Assembly (NCBI RefSeq): GCF_027943255.1
Contig: NC_072896.1
Location: forward strand, 30,778,501 to 30,842,500
Source of the DNA: Anastrepha obliqua
Taxonomy: Eukaryota > Arthropoda > Insecta > Diptera > Tephritidae
DNA: 64,000 nucleotides
Reading direction: 5' to 3'
Under the pieces are notes generated by a model that saw nothing but the letters and a program-made list of their open reading frames with translations, made no database searches and was not told where the DNA came from. How positions within the stretch are numbered: the stretch's first letter is position 1; every line of letters begins with the position of its first letter. The position numbers and the translations under genes were made by a program. Positions 45,844 to 54,999 of this stretch are shown here, one piece after another.

Positions 45844-48546
45844 TACTAAGAAGAAATGATTGCAAGATCTTCCCTCAAAACGCACATTGGTCAACATGCA
45901 ACTCAACTCACTTAAACCATTGACGCTCCATTGTGACACCGCAGCTTGTCGGCTACTTCTCATTAAACAATTTTATTTTAAGTTTAAGTGCAAACCCATT
46001 GATCTGGCAGGCACTTATATCTCTAATTTCATCAGTAACACTCAAGAACGATGAGCTAAAGAATCTGAATCTAGTGACTTGCCCCGCGGTACAGTGACAA
46101 ACAAGATGTCTCGTGGACCCAACCTGCAAGGGTGCACATACAATTTTCAGCCAGCCCGCGTAGAAAGATCAAGGAAATTCTTGTGGTAATTTCGTATACT
46201 ACTTTAAATTACATTCAACAGCCAATGTGAACTGAACATTTTCTTTCAGCGAGATACAGGGTACCCTTATGAGCATATAGAGCGCTAAGAGAACTGAGAA
46301 GCTTTGGCTGCGGCTTAATATTGACATAAGCTGAGTGAAATGAATTATTGTGTTGTTGAAATCCTATAAATCTTTTGGTCAGAATTTTTCCTACCCAAAA
46401 TACAGTCAGTAATGGAGGCACATATTATACTACGTCCGCGACTTGCAACTGGCAACTATAAAACATGCCTAAGCCTGGTTACGTCTCAAGTAAGTAATAG
46501 TGAATATAGTCTTAAGGTGAGTGGAGTCTTTACGTTCAAAGAATTCAGAGCATATCATGTGAATTATAACGTCCTTTAGGTTCCTAAGCCTTACTTCTTA
46601 AAATGCTCTAAACACTTCTGAAATGCATTGCATGCTCAACATAATTTTAGAAATTCTAAGTAAATGTTTAGTTTCAAGCCACATAATTTTAATAATGTTA
46701 TAATTTACTTTCTTCTTATTTAATTTTAAAAAGTTTTTCCCGAAAATATTTGGGTACATCGAAACATTCATTCTCCTATAACAACCATTTAGATTATATT
46801 TTTAAACTATGCGCAGATTTGAAAAAAGTAAAACAGATTTTAGTCAAAATTTTTCGCTTTTTAGTCAGAATTAAAAAAAAAATCGGCTTTTGAAGTACAT
46901 TGAGTTTTGGTGCAATAAATTGCAAGTTATAATTTACTCACAAATAACGTTGATTATTCACAATTTTGTTTTTTTTTTTTGCTGGCAGGGTTGGGAATAT
47001 TCTGCCATATAAAAAAATGTAGATCATTCGTCGCATGGAGTAAATGCACTATATTTTCATAACCAATTATTATTAAATAAGAAGAAGAAGAAGAAATTGT
47101 TACTAAGTTCTAGTGCTAGCGTTTTTCAACGCAGTGTATATCTAAAAACGGTCGCCTGGTGCTCGCTAGTTGCTCAGTTGCCTAATTATTTAAATTGTTT
47201 TCCCCTCAAATTTGGAGAATTTTATATTTTTTAAGATAAAAACTTAAATTAAGTGACTTCCGCTACAAGTCCACAATCACCAAATATATTTAAAGCAACC
47301 AAAAATTCGTCTGCTACATTTTTGTGCACCACTACTACTTCACTAATTAACACTTAAACTCCTATGAAGCACTGACTGCCCTTCAGCGTTTGACATTCAC
47401 TTGCATTGGCGAGGAGATAACAGGCACTACAAGGCAGTCCAAGGCACGGCTACTTTTACGTATATTTAATTTCACGCCAAATTAGCAAAACCTATGACTT
47501 TGTGTTGAAACTTTAATTTTATTTAAATTACTTGTTACCCGCAGTATTTTTTTTCTAAATTTGCTTGCAATGCTATGCATTTAGGACTTTACTGTTAGTT
47601 GTGTTAGTTTTACGATATTTTGCTTTTAACTTTTAACTTTTGATGAATTTGTTAATTTCTTGTTAAACGCAATGCACATTTAACGCTCTTGACATAATGC
47701 GTCAATAACACAGAACAAACAAAAGACTTAAGCAACGAACTTGAACGTATTTCACACTTACGTATGGACGTATGGATGCGGTGGCAGGGTGAAGTAAGAA
47801 AATCAGGTGTGACAATGCATAGCAAAATAAAATTTGCTAAAACTTGGGGGGTGTTTGGCGTTTGCAATCTAATCTAACTGCAATTTGCAAGGTGAGGCGG
47901 GTGTGGAAACAAAAATTTTAAATGCGTTGCTGATGTATGGATTGTTTTTAGAGTTTTCAATTCTTTACAAAAGTTGTGTTTTGAATAGAATTTTAATTAA
48001 CAAAAATATGTTATCGAAAATTCTACTACATTGCGTGTTTATTTTAATTTTGCCATACAAAACTTTGGTTGTTATCTGTAAGATTAATTTATGTGCATAC
48101 GTACACATTTCTCATTAATCAATTGTAGTCTTAGACAAACAGTCAAAACATGTTACATACACATGCATACATACCTACGTGCACATTTATTTCTGTAAAA
48201 GAAATATTATAAAGGCACAATAGATTTTAAGGCTGCATAGGCAGGCACGCAAATTCAAACAGTAGCAGAACTGGTGATAAAAAATTGCACAGCAAGAACT
48301 CAAAAGCGCTTAATTAAGACAAATGAATGTAAAGACACGCAAGCGCAATGCTTTCAAACTGCAACATGAAGGTAAACTGGCAGTAGATACGTGTGCAAAT
48401 AAAAGAAAAGTACCCTGCAAGAAAGCGAAAAATTAAAATAGCAAAAAAAAATTCATAGAAAATTTGGTATCAGAACTTTACAGTCGCTATGAAACTCATT
48501 CTTATTTATGCGCAGTGGGAGGAATTGGCAATCCGGCGATGCCTTA
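45844..48546. other. No recognised genes; weak promoter-like sequence at 47.13-47.89 kb
   Basis: GTATATCTAAAA at 47136 lies about 40 bp before TCAGTTG (47175), an insect initiator-like motif. A good splice-donor sequence, AAG|GTGAGG, follows at 47889. The distance between the first two is longer than usual and no coding exon accompanies them. An AAG triplet tract lies at 47079-47094. Confidence 0.25.
47724..47743 (+). other. 20-bp conserved motif, site 1
   Basis: AGACTTAAGCAACGAACTTG is found here exactly as at 62337-62356 (minus strand), and with one mismatch at 56676-56695. The identity extends a few bases outward (AA before it). No surrounding repeat is shared. Confidence 0.7.
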
Positions 48547-48550
48547 TTAA

Positions 48551-49267
48551 CCCTTTGCGCTCGAGCGGTGCCTGAAAGGCACCACTACATGTGATGCAAT
48601 AACTCGAGCGGTGCCTGAAAGGCAACATTCAGATCGATGTGTCTAAATGTCTTATCTTTTGTGATTCTATCGCCATAGGAGATGAAAGCTGTACCGCAAA
48701 CTGTTTATGTCACAGACGCAAGCAACCTTTCAGCCGACAGGGTAACCAATACATAAGTCCCAAACTATGCTTGAATGGTTGCTTAGCGCCACCATACTTA
48801 GTCTGCGGCACCACTTTCATCTCCTATAGCGAAGTAGCACTTTGTCTTCGACATCAGTTCGAACTCAGCCTTCTTGGCGATTGCAATATTTCTTTCAAAA
48901 TTAGTGAGCCCAATAATTATAGTGCACGACGACGAAATTACTTCTGGTGAAGATGAGTTAAATTTTTCTGCAATAACGAACGAAATTATATCGCTCTATG
49001 TAGCTCCTGCTTGTCCAGGAGAACGAAGGCAGAGGTGATAAAGATAGCGACCCCGTTACAGGAGTAAGAAGACGAAAAATCCGATTAATCGATAGTGAAT
49101 CTGAAAACCAAAGTGATTGTACAGAGGAAACTGAACCTTCAGAAGGAACACTGTGCACAGAACCCGAAGAAAGTTAACAATAACGAACTCATGAAATAAG
49201 TGGGTGCTGTGAGATTACTCTCGAGTTGCTGGTTCACCCGACAGAAAAGCTCCTCGAGCGGAAAAAG
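48551..49267 (+). mobile_element. piggyBac-like element remnant
   Basis: The element lies between TTAA at 48547-48550 and TTAA at 49268-49271. The left end is CCCTTTGCGCTCGAGCGGTG and the right end read inward is CTTTTTCCGCTCGAGGAGC. CTCGAG occurs twice near each end (48560 and 48603; 49220 and 49253), with a 20-bp direct repeat GAGCGGTGCCTGAAAGGCA on the left. In shifting frames near the right end DEITSGEDELNFSAITNEII and then RRRKIRLIDSESENQSDCTE and PSEGTLCTEPEES are acidic, as in N-termini of piggyBac transposases. No catalytic domain remains. TTAA duplication and CCC ends support the family; the protein match is weaker. Confidence 0.65.
48670..48832. mobile_element. hairpin (foldback) element nested in the piggyBac-like remnant
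   Basis: The left arm TCGCCATAGGAGATGAAAGC pairs with the right arm CACTTTCATCTCCTATAGCG. Pairing continues inward through CCGCA/TGCGG and AAGCAACCTTTCA / TGAATGGTTGCTT, giving arms of about 65 bp with a loop of about 30 bp. The piggyBac-like neighbours lie on both sides. No coding capacity is present. Confidence 0.72.
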
Positions 49268-49271
49268 TTAA

Positions 49272-49717
49272 TAATTTCGAAAAAATTACAAAGTTTAATG
49301 TAATATTTTTTTGTTTAGTGAAATAAACTATACATTTTTGTTAATTTTCTTGATTTCTAAGAACACTTTTTATTATTATTTTTTTTTTTTCAATTCAATC
49401 GCTTTATATAAAAGTATAAAAAAGAAAGAAAACATAGCGATAGCACATTCAACTGGTGGTAAGTGGTTACCACAAACCGGTTCGAACTCAGCTGATAAGC
49501 AGAGCAACGACTGATATTTTTACGAGCAATGGAAGCAGCTTGTCTATGGATCAGACAGTGCTAGAGGTACTTTGGTGCGTTTCCTCTGCAGCAAAGATTT
49601 CTCTAAGGCGTAGAGCGTATAACAGACTGCATATGGTGTATAGATCACAGCCACCATAGCGAGTGAATCCGGACTTGAAGTTCGACCTAAAACAGAAAAT
49701 CCGAAAAAAATTGTGTT
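49272..49717. other. No recognised genes
   Basis: GGTTCGAACTC near 49479 resembles a Pol III B box, but no A box is placed correctly. The overlapping frames at 49544-49956 run through the adjacent SINE and are not genes. Confidence 0.45.
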
Positions 49718-49890
49718 TAAAGTGGTCGCTTCTCGGCAGGCACTGGTAGACCTCTGAGCGTGTTTTGGACATCTGCCATTGAGTGTACGCCATGAAAATT
49801 TAGGTCGCTGCACTTGTAGGACAACATCAAGATTAACCTAACAATTTTGAGAAGGAGCGCGGTCAAACACATAACAAAGGATGCGCGCGA
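49718..49890 (+). mobile_element. diverged SINE fragment, plus orientation
   Basis: TTAAAGTGGTCGCTTCTCGG, CAGGCACTGGTAGACCTC, then CTTGTAGGACAACATCAAGA, GAGAAGGAGCGCGGTCAAAC and a final GCGCGCG follow the order of the SINE from its centre to its 3' end. The copy is decayed and lacks a clear tail. Confidence 0.7.
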
Positions 49891-49984
49891 AAACTCTGTT
49901 CTGTCGATGGTATCTAGGCTTTTCCAAAATTTTTGAGGATCGATAAGAAAACACACAACTATATAGTTTGAAATACACTTTGTT

Positions 49985-50345
49985 GTTCAGTACATTCTCC
50001 CTGAACATGAATACGCTTGTTTCAATGAAATTCCAATTTATGAGTTCCGTCCGTGAAGTGATAAACTGGAAGGACTGCAAAATACGCTTCCACCGCTTTT
50101 ATGAACTTATAATTTGATGAAATACGCTTTCCATACATGCTTTTTTTTAGGTCTGGAAACAGATAGGAGTCGGTAGGGGCCAAATCTGGTGAATATGAAG
50201 GATGTTTCAACAACTGGAACTTTGTTTAATGGATTTTAGTCATTGTCGAAATACTCTCGTGACATTGTCCTCATGAAAAAGAATTCTTTTACAAAATGGG
50301 TATTTTATCACGATTTTTTTTCAACTTTTGTCACAACTTTCATGT
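49985..50345 (-). mobile_element. mariner transposase, C-terminal third
   Basis: The minus strand carries a HEDN box near 50255 (second catalytic Asp region, frame-disturbed), then LKHPSYSPDLAPTDSYLFPD with the third Asp box, LKKSMYGKRISSNYKFIKAV and FTDGTHKLEFH. After a shift it continues NKRIHVQGECTEQQ, the C-terminal end. The N-terminal two thirds are absent. The spacing between the Asp boxes is that of DD34D mariner elements as far as the shifts allow. The copy is dead. Confidence 0.82.
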
Positions 50346-50382
50346 TCGCTTTTGCGACTCTATTTTATTTTTATTTACTTAT

Positions 50383-50585
50383 TAGCTGTAACCGGCGCGC
50401 GTTGCTACACTAACAACTAAAATAAAGTGCAGAAGTTGCTACTCTGCAGCACCAGTGGCGAGTGGCATCAAACCTTCTCCGTGAAAAAGTACATTTAGAT
50501 ACCAATTTTTATAATAATCGGTCCAGTAGTTTTTGAGTTCATCGATGACATACAGATAAACATTCATTTTTATATATAAAGATAC
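50383..50585 (+). repeat. unclassified interspersed repeat
   Basis: The stretch begins AGCTGTAACCGGCGCGCGTT and ends with ATCGGTCCAGTAGTTTTTGA, then TCATCGATGACATACAGATA and a TATATATAAAGATA tail. Sequences with these two ends are familiar to me from many insect genomes, but I cannot assign the class with certainty. Confidence 0.45.
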
Positions 50586-51526
50586 AGGTGGTACAACCAT
50601 TGGCAGTGAATCTGGCTCTAGCGTCTTCTTTCAGCAAATTTCCTAGCAAAAAGTGGGATTTATACTATTTACATGGCGCCACAGCTGATAATCAAAACCG
50701 ATTACACGCATTAAAATTCAGTTTTCTTCAGAGGTAGTCAAGCTCCTTTCTTTCTCCTTTTTTCCACCTAATTTCCTACTGGGTGCCTACTATTTATTAA
50801 GATAAACCCAACTGCTAGACATGAAACAATTGCTCCACAACCGGAGGTGATTGGCACTTATGCATTCTTTGCGCTAAAAAAGTGGCACCTTTAATTGCAA
50901 TACAAAACAATGGCGAAACAACAAATACTACTTCCACAGAATTTATTTAGCAGTAAAATAATTATGTTTGACTAAAGTGTGTGTGTATGTAGAAAATTTA
51001 GGCGTGGAACACTTGCCTAACTGTCAAATCCTGTTGGGTGTCGGGTGTCAAACAATTAGAAAATATGCATGAGTTTGTGCACACACATACATATGCATGA
51101 GTACGCTTATAATAAATTACTGCATAAACTCATTAGTATGAAATTATTTAATTTTTTTGGTTTATGCTTCGCCTTAAGCCGCTATTGTGGCGCACGCGCC
51201 ACTGGCATTTTTTGGCTTATAATTCCAAGTAAGCTGACCAACTGTGAGGAAATATTAGAAAAGCTACAAATATTGCGAATATTATTGTTTATAAAGATAC
51301 TACTTTTGGGCAGGTACAGAGAGGTTTAGACGCTGTGGATTTGAAAGGCTTTAAATAGCTTTGTTACACACTTTCTTGAACTCTTTTTTGTATTAAAAAT
51401 GTGAGCGCTATAAAAAAAAGCATTCATTATTTGTATTTGAAAAAATATGAATTATTTGAATATATAAGCAGAAGTACAAATTACTTAGCAGAAGTCAAAA
51501 CATCAATATTCCAGTAACTCAAGGTT
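50586..51526. other. No recognised genes
   Basis: AT-rich sequence with short frames. The frame at 51069-51329 has no motif. Confidence 0.5.
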
Positions 51527-51645
51527 GCGGCGGACGCCGTAGCCAAATGGGTTGGTGTGTAGTATCCGGAAGTGCCCAGATTCCAATCTCTGGGCATGAA
51601 TCATCAAATGATAGAAATAGTGATCGCCCCGAGGCAGTGTGTTTC
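51527..51645 (+). mobile_element. SINE 5' half with tRNA-like head
   Basis: GCGGCGGACGCCGTAGCCAA continues as ATGGGTTGGTGTG. TAGCCAAATGG at 51540-51550 is an A box and GATTCCAATCT at 51579-51589 a B box, placed as in a tRNA gene. The following GAATCATCAAATGATAG and ATCGCCCCGAGGCAG blocks are SINE body, which shows that it is not a functional tRNA gene. The 3' half is missing. It faces the SINE at 51.84-52.16 kb. Confidence 0.82.
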
Positions 51646-51842
51646 TATATATTTAGCTAATATAACAGTTAAAAAAAATTGTCCGACAAATTTTAAAACT
51701 AAGTATCTGATATTCTGAGCAGCAATCCAACCAGTTATGGTTTTTATAATAAAAAAATCGGTAAAAAGTAATTTCTTGACTTTTGTATTATATAAAAAAA
51801 AATTATTAAATACTCGAAGGCCTGTAGTTTCTCAGTCAAATA

Positions 51843-52162
51843 TATATATATAATTGGTGTTCACACCCTTTCTGGGTGTTTGGCCGAGCTCCTCCTCCTA
51901 TTTGTGGTGTGCGTCTTGATGTTGTTCTACAAATGGAGGGACCTACAGTTTCCAGCCGACTCTGAACGGCAGATATTTTTATGAGGAGCTTTTTCATGCC
52001 AGAAATACACTCGGAGGTTTGCCATTGCCTGCCGAGGGGCGGCCGCTATTAGAAAAACGTTTTCTTAATTTAAGTGATTCACCGAGATTCGAACCTACGT
52101 TCTCTCTGTGAATTCCGAATGGTAATCACGCACCAACCCATTCGGCTACGTACGGCGGCCGC
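51843..52162 (-). mobile_element. near full-length tRNA-derived SINE with 12-bp target duplication
   Basis: CTCAGTCAAATA occurs exactly at 51831-51842 and again at 52163-52174, so both borders are fixed. On the minus strand the element starts with a GCGGCCGCCGTACGTAGCCG head (A box TAGCCGAATGG) and has the B box GGTTCGAATCT. The body follows (CGGCCGCCCCTCGGCAGGCA, then GCCGTTCAGAGTCGGCTGGA), and it ends in a TATATATA tail instead of poly(A). Pol III transcription and copying by a LINE reverse transcriptase are the known route for such elements. It is the reference copy for the other seven pieces in this window. Confidence 0.93.
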
Positions 52163-52452
52163 CTCAGTCAAATAATACCAATTAATTCATGTTACCAGAG
52201 TGCATTGCATGAGGCATTTCTGTAGCTCAAAAAAATGCATCAAATTGCTTGAATTACACGGAAGTATTATTGGCACTGGTTTTTTTATTTGCTTGTTATG
52301 CCAAAGCCATCCAATGAAATGTACTCTATACACAGCTGTGTTCCTATTAATAACACCACAACATATTGCTAACTTTTTTTTATTTTTATTTTTTTATTTA
52401 ATTTTGAAATTTTATTTATAGAAATATAGGTCATACTACAACAAAACCCATA

Positions 52453-52966
52453 CCCTATGATCAAAAAGTACTGGGAAGGTGATGTTGGCTTCTTCGATTG
52501 CCAAGGCGTAATGTACGAGTACCATGAGTACCTTCCATCGGGCCGGACAGTCAATAAAAAATAGTATTTATCCATTTTGAAGCGTTTGAGAGATGCTGTA
52601 CGTCGCAAACGGCCGGAAATGTGGGCAAACAATTCTTGGATTATGCATGATGATAACGCGCCATCGCAGCGAGCCCAGCGAGTGCTGGATTATTTGACCA
52701 AACACCAAGTAAATACCATCGTGCAAGCACCGTATTTACCTGATATGTCCCCGTGCGACTTCTTTTTATTTCCCAAGTTGAAGTTATCACTTCGTGGAAG
52801 GAGATTGAATGCGGCCTACCAGTGGTGCGTGGAGGACTGGGTTAAGCGTTGGCACATGTGTGTTGCTTCAGACGGGTCATATTTTGAAGGAAATCAAATA
52901 AAATTGCCTGAAATTTAACTCTGTTTTGCTTTATTTAAACATTTCCGGTACTTTCTGACCATAGAG
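52453..52966 (+). mobile_element. mariner with 5' coding deletion but both ends
   Basis: TA flanks both sides. The ends are inverted repeats: CCCTATGATCAAAAAGTACT on the left and, read inward from the right, CTCTATGGTCAGAAAGTACC. Inside, the plus strand reads GDVGFFDCQGVMYEYHEYLP, a stop at about 52562, then YLSILKRLRDAVRRKRPEMW, WIMHDDNAPSQRAQRVLDYL and YLPDMSPCDFFLFPKLKLSL. It ends DWVKRWHMCVASDGSYFEGN. The second and third catalytic aspartates (HDDN and PCD) are present with 34 residues between them, so it belongs to the DD34D group. The first aspartate and the DNA-binding region are deleted. It is non-autonomous, but the ends look usable by a related transposase. Confidence 0.9.
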
Positions 52967-53240
52967 TATAACTTAATGTTTCAAACCTTGCAGAAAATTT
53001 TAAAAATTCAAAATATGTTTACCTATGTAAATCTTTAAATTTTTTATCAGATTTTCAGAAAAGTTTCGAGTATGCAATTTTGCAACCCATTCAATTTTGT
53101 ATAAGTGTTTCTGTAAGACCTTTCTTCCATAAAACGAATGTCACATATTTGTTATATGAAAAAATTCACCACATTATAAATTTTTTCCCCTTTAACTCCT
53201 ATTGGAGCGTAGAGGGTCCAGATACACCGGTTTGCTAACA

Positions 53241-53302
53241 CACAAAAAAATGCTCAAAATCAAAGCGGTGTTTGAGCCACTCGAAACTTGCACTTTATTA
53301 TA
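53241..53302 (-). repeat. dispersed AT-rich motif, copy 1
   Basis: The minus strand reads ATAATAAAGTGCAAGTTTCG, then GTGGCTCAAA and TTTGATTTTGAG. The same order is seen at 53828, 57880 (minus) and 60408. Confidence 0.55.
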
Positions 53303-53541
53303 CCGGAAGTTATCGGACTATAATTTTTTAAAAGTTCTAATTAAAAAGTATGAAATATTGGTGAACATTTTTTTAATCTATTTAAATTTTGTACAATGTT
53401 AACAACCTCAAGTCATGTGGCTTCCATCTACTTGTGCTTTTCTTTTCTCAATCTTCATCGCCTTTTTGCTACAAATATAGCTTAAACAAAATTAACACAA
53501 TTAATTAGAGCGTCCTGAAACATTTTTGGCTGTACATATAT

Positions 53542-53580
53542 GCTACTCTGGGAGTGCCAGTCTGGTACTTCAACCATTTC
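53542..53580 (-). repeat. short dispersed repeat, copy B
   Basis: On the minus strand GAAATGGTTGAAGTACCAGA, then CTGGCACTCC and AGAGTAGCA, matches 45141-45179 with few differences. Confidence 0.55.
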
Positions 53581-53619
53581 ACCTGCCTACCTAATTTTAC
53601 AGCTTATAGAAATTTACTA

Positions 53620-53826
53620 CAAGGTGGCGCAAAATTAAGCACCTTATAGATTTATATTTTTTGCAAATGAAGGCTTACGTCTTATATTTTTAAACTAGGC
53701 AGCTACAGTATACTAACAGGCAAGCAATGGAGCGCGTAAAGGTCAAAGTTTATCACACAAAATCATTTTTTGTATTTAGTACAAAAGTTACAAAAAAGAA
53801 TGGATGATTAATTTTGCGCCACCTTG
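53620..53826 (+). mobile_element. TA-target MITE (GGTGGCGCAAAATTAATC family), copy 2
   Basis: The ends CAAGGTGGCGCAAAATTAA and TTAATTTTGCGCCACCTTG are a perfect 19-bp inverted repeat. TA precedes the element and CA follows it, a slightly decayed target duplication. The interior (AGATTTATATTTTTTGCAAA near the left end, GCAAGCAATGGAGCGC further in) aligns with the copy at the right window edge in the same orientation. The length is 207 bp, without coding capacity. Confidence 0.9.
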
Positions 53827-53827
53827 C

Positions 53828-53885
53828 ATAATAAAGTGCAAATTTAAAGTTGCTAAAAATTTAGCTTTTATAAAAAAATTTTTGA
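53828..53885 (+). repeat. dispersed AT-rich motif, copy 2
   Basis: ATAATAAAGTGCAAATTTAA, then GTTGCTAAAAAT, is a diverged member of the motif family seen at 53.24, 57.88 and 60.41 kb. It directly abuts the MITE. Confidence 0.45.
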
Positions 53886-53916
53886 CAGTGTTGCACATTT
53901 TCTCCATATAAAAATA

Positions 53917-54991
53917 ATGTCTTGCACTTATATATATGAAAGGAATTTCCTAATGAAAATCCCTTCTAGACAGGAATGGCTTGAAAAAGATCCAACACCC
54001 AACACACCCGTTAAGATCTACACGGACGGATCTAAAATGGACAACACTGTACGATCAGGGTTATATTGCGAAGAGCTTACTATCAGTGAATCCTTTAAAC
54101 TACCGGATCACTGTAGGGGTTTTCAAGCGGAAATAAACGCTATTCAAGAAGCCTTAAAATGGTTAAAGATAAACAGAATATCATCAACGGATATCTGCAT
54201 TCTATCAGACAGCCAAGCTGCCCTACGAGCCCTGGATGCATTCCAAACAACATCAAGGAGTGTTCTACGTTGTTGCCAATCTCTTAATGAGATGGTCAAA
54301 CAATATCGTACCATCTTATGCTGGGTTCCAGGCCACAGAGACATACCAGGGAACTGTAGGGCAGACCAACTTGCAAGAGAAGGTACCTGTATGACAAACA
54401 TAATTAATTCTATGGAGGTATCTCTCGGTACTTGTAAGCTTCTTATTAAGGACGCACTAATCAGTTCGGCAAATCAAAGATGGATTAGCGTCCATACCTG
54501 TGAAATTGTCAGGCAAACATGGATAAGGCTAAATCTACGTCTCTTGCGTGAATATTTACAAGAGTTTTATAAAATTGAGTACACTTCAAATTAGGACCTT
54601 AGTAGGGGCCCTCCCAGAACATTGTCTCATAGGAAATCATGCTAGGGGATAAGGCTTCTACATGCATGATTTCTGTCATAGCTACAGAAATGAGGAGGAG
54701 TTGGAAACAATTCAACACCTTTTTTGCACATGCCTAGCTCTAGCCAGAAGCAGCAACCGATATTTAAGATCCCACTTCTTAAGGAATACGGATGATCTTT
54801 ACACTTTAGGTATCAACAACCTTTTCGCTTTGTCAAAAGCTCAGGATGGTTCAATATGGAAGGGAAATGTAGCCCAGCGGCTCACAACGGACCCATTTCG
54901 TGATCTAAGTGGCATCGCTGTCTCTATGTGCGATACGGCTGCCAAACCTTACCTATATATGGTATATGAATTTATGGGGCTTTTATGCTAG
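53917..54991 (+). pseudogene. LOA-like LINE ORF2: intact RNase H domain and C-terminus
   Basis: A 225-codon frame without stops (53917-54594) holds a full RNase H: KIYTDGSKMDN (Asp37), CRGFQAEINAIQEALKWL (Glu72), ICILSDSQAALRAL (Asp98) and CWVPGHRDIPGNCRADQLAR (His140, Asp150). All four acidic catalytic positions are present; the usual GNE glutamate is Cys147. LINE residues begin around residue 10; before that the frame runs through flanking sequence. After the stop the reading shifts and gives LRTLVGALPEHCLIGNHARG and, from 54662, NEEELETIQHLFCTCLALAR (knuckle, with C-x2-C reduced to CHSY). The tail runs to 54991. The reverse transcriptase is absent. It is the youngest-looking LINE piece here, but it is 5'-truncated and cannot move. 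Confidence 0.9.
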
Positions 54992-54999
54992 ACGATGGG

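Noticed and set aside
48630..48960. Plus-strand frame of 103 codons as a gene
   Set aside because: It reads straight through the hairpin element nested in the piggyBac-like remnant and has no domain.
49544..49956. Overlapping minus-strand frames of 79-89 codons
   Set aside because: They run across a decayed plus-strand SINE and overlap each other in different registers, as expected of chance frames.
51540..51589. tRNA gene suggested by A and B boxes
   Set aside because: The sequence continues into SINE body blocks, the stem pairs are poor, and the same head is found on another SINE copy at 52.1 kb.
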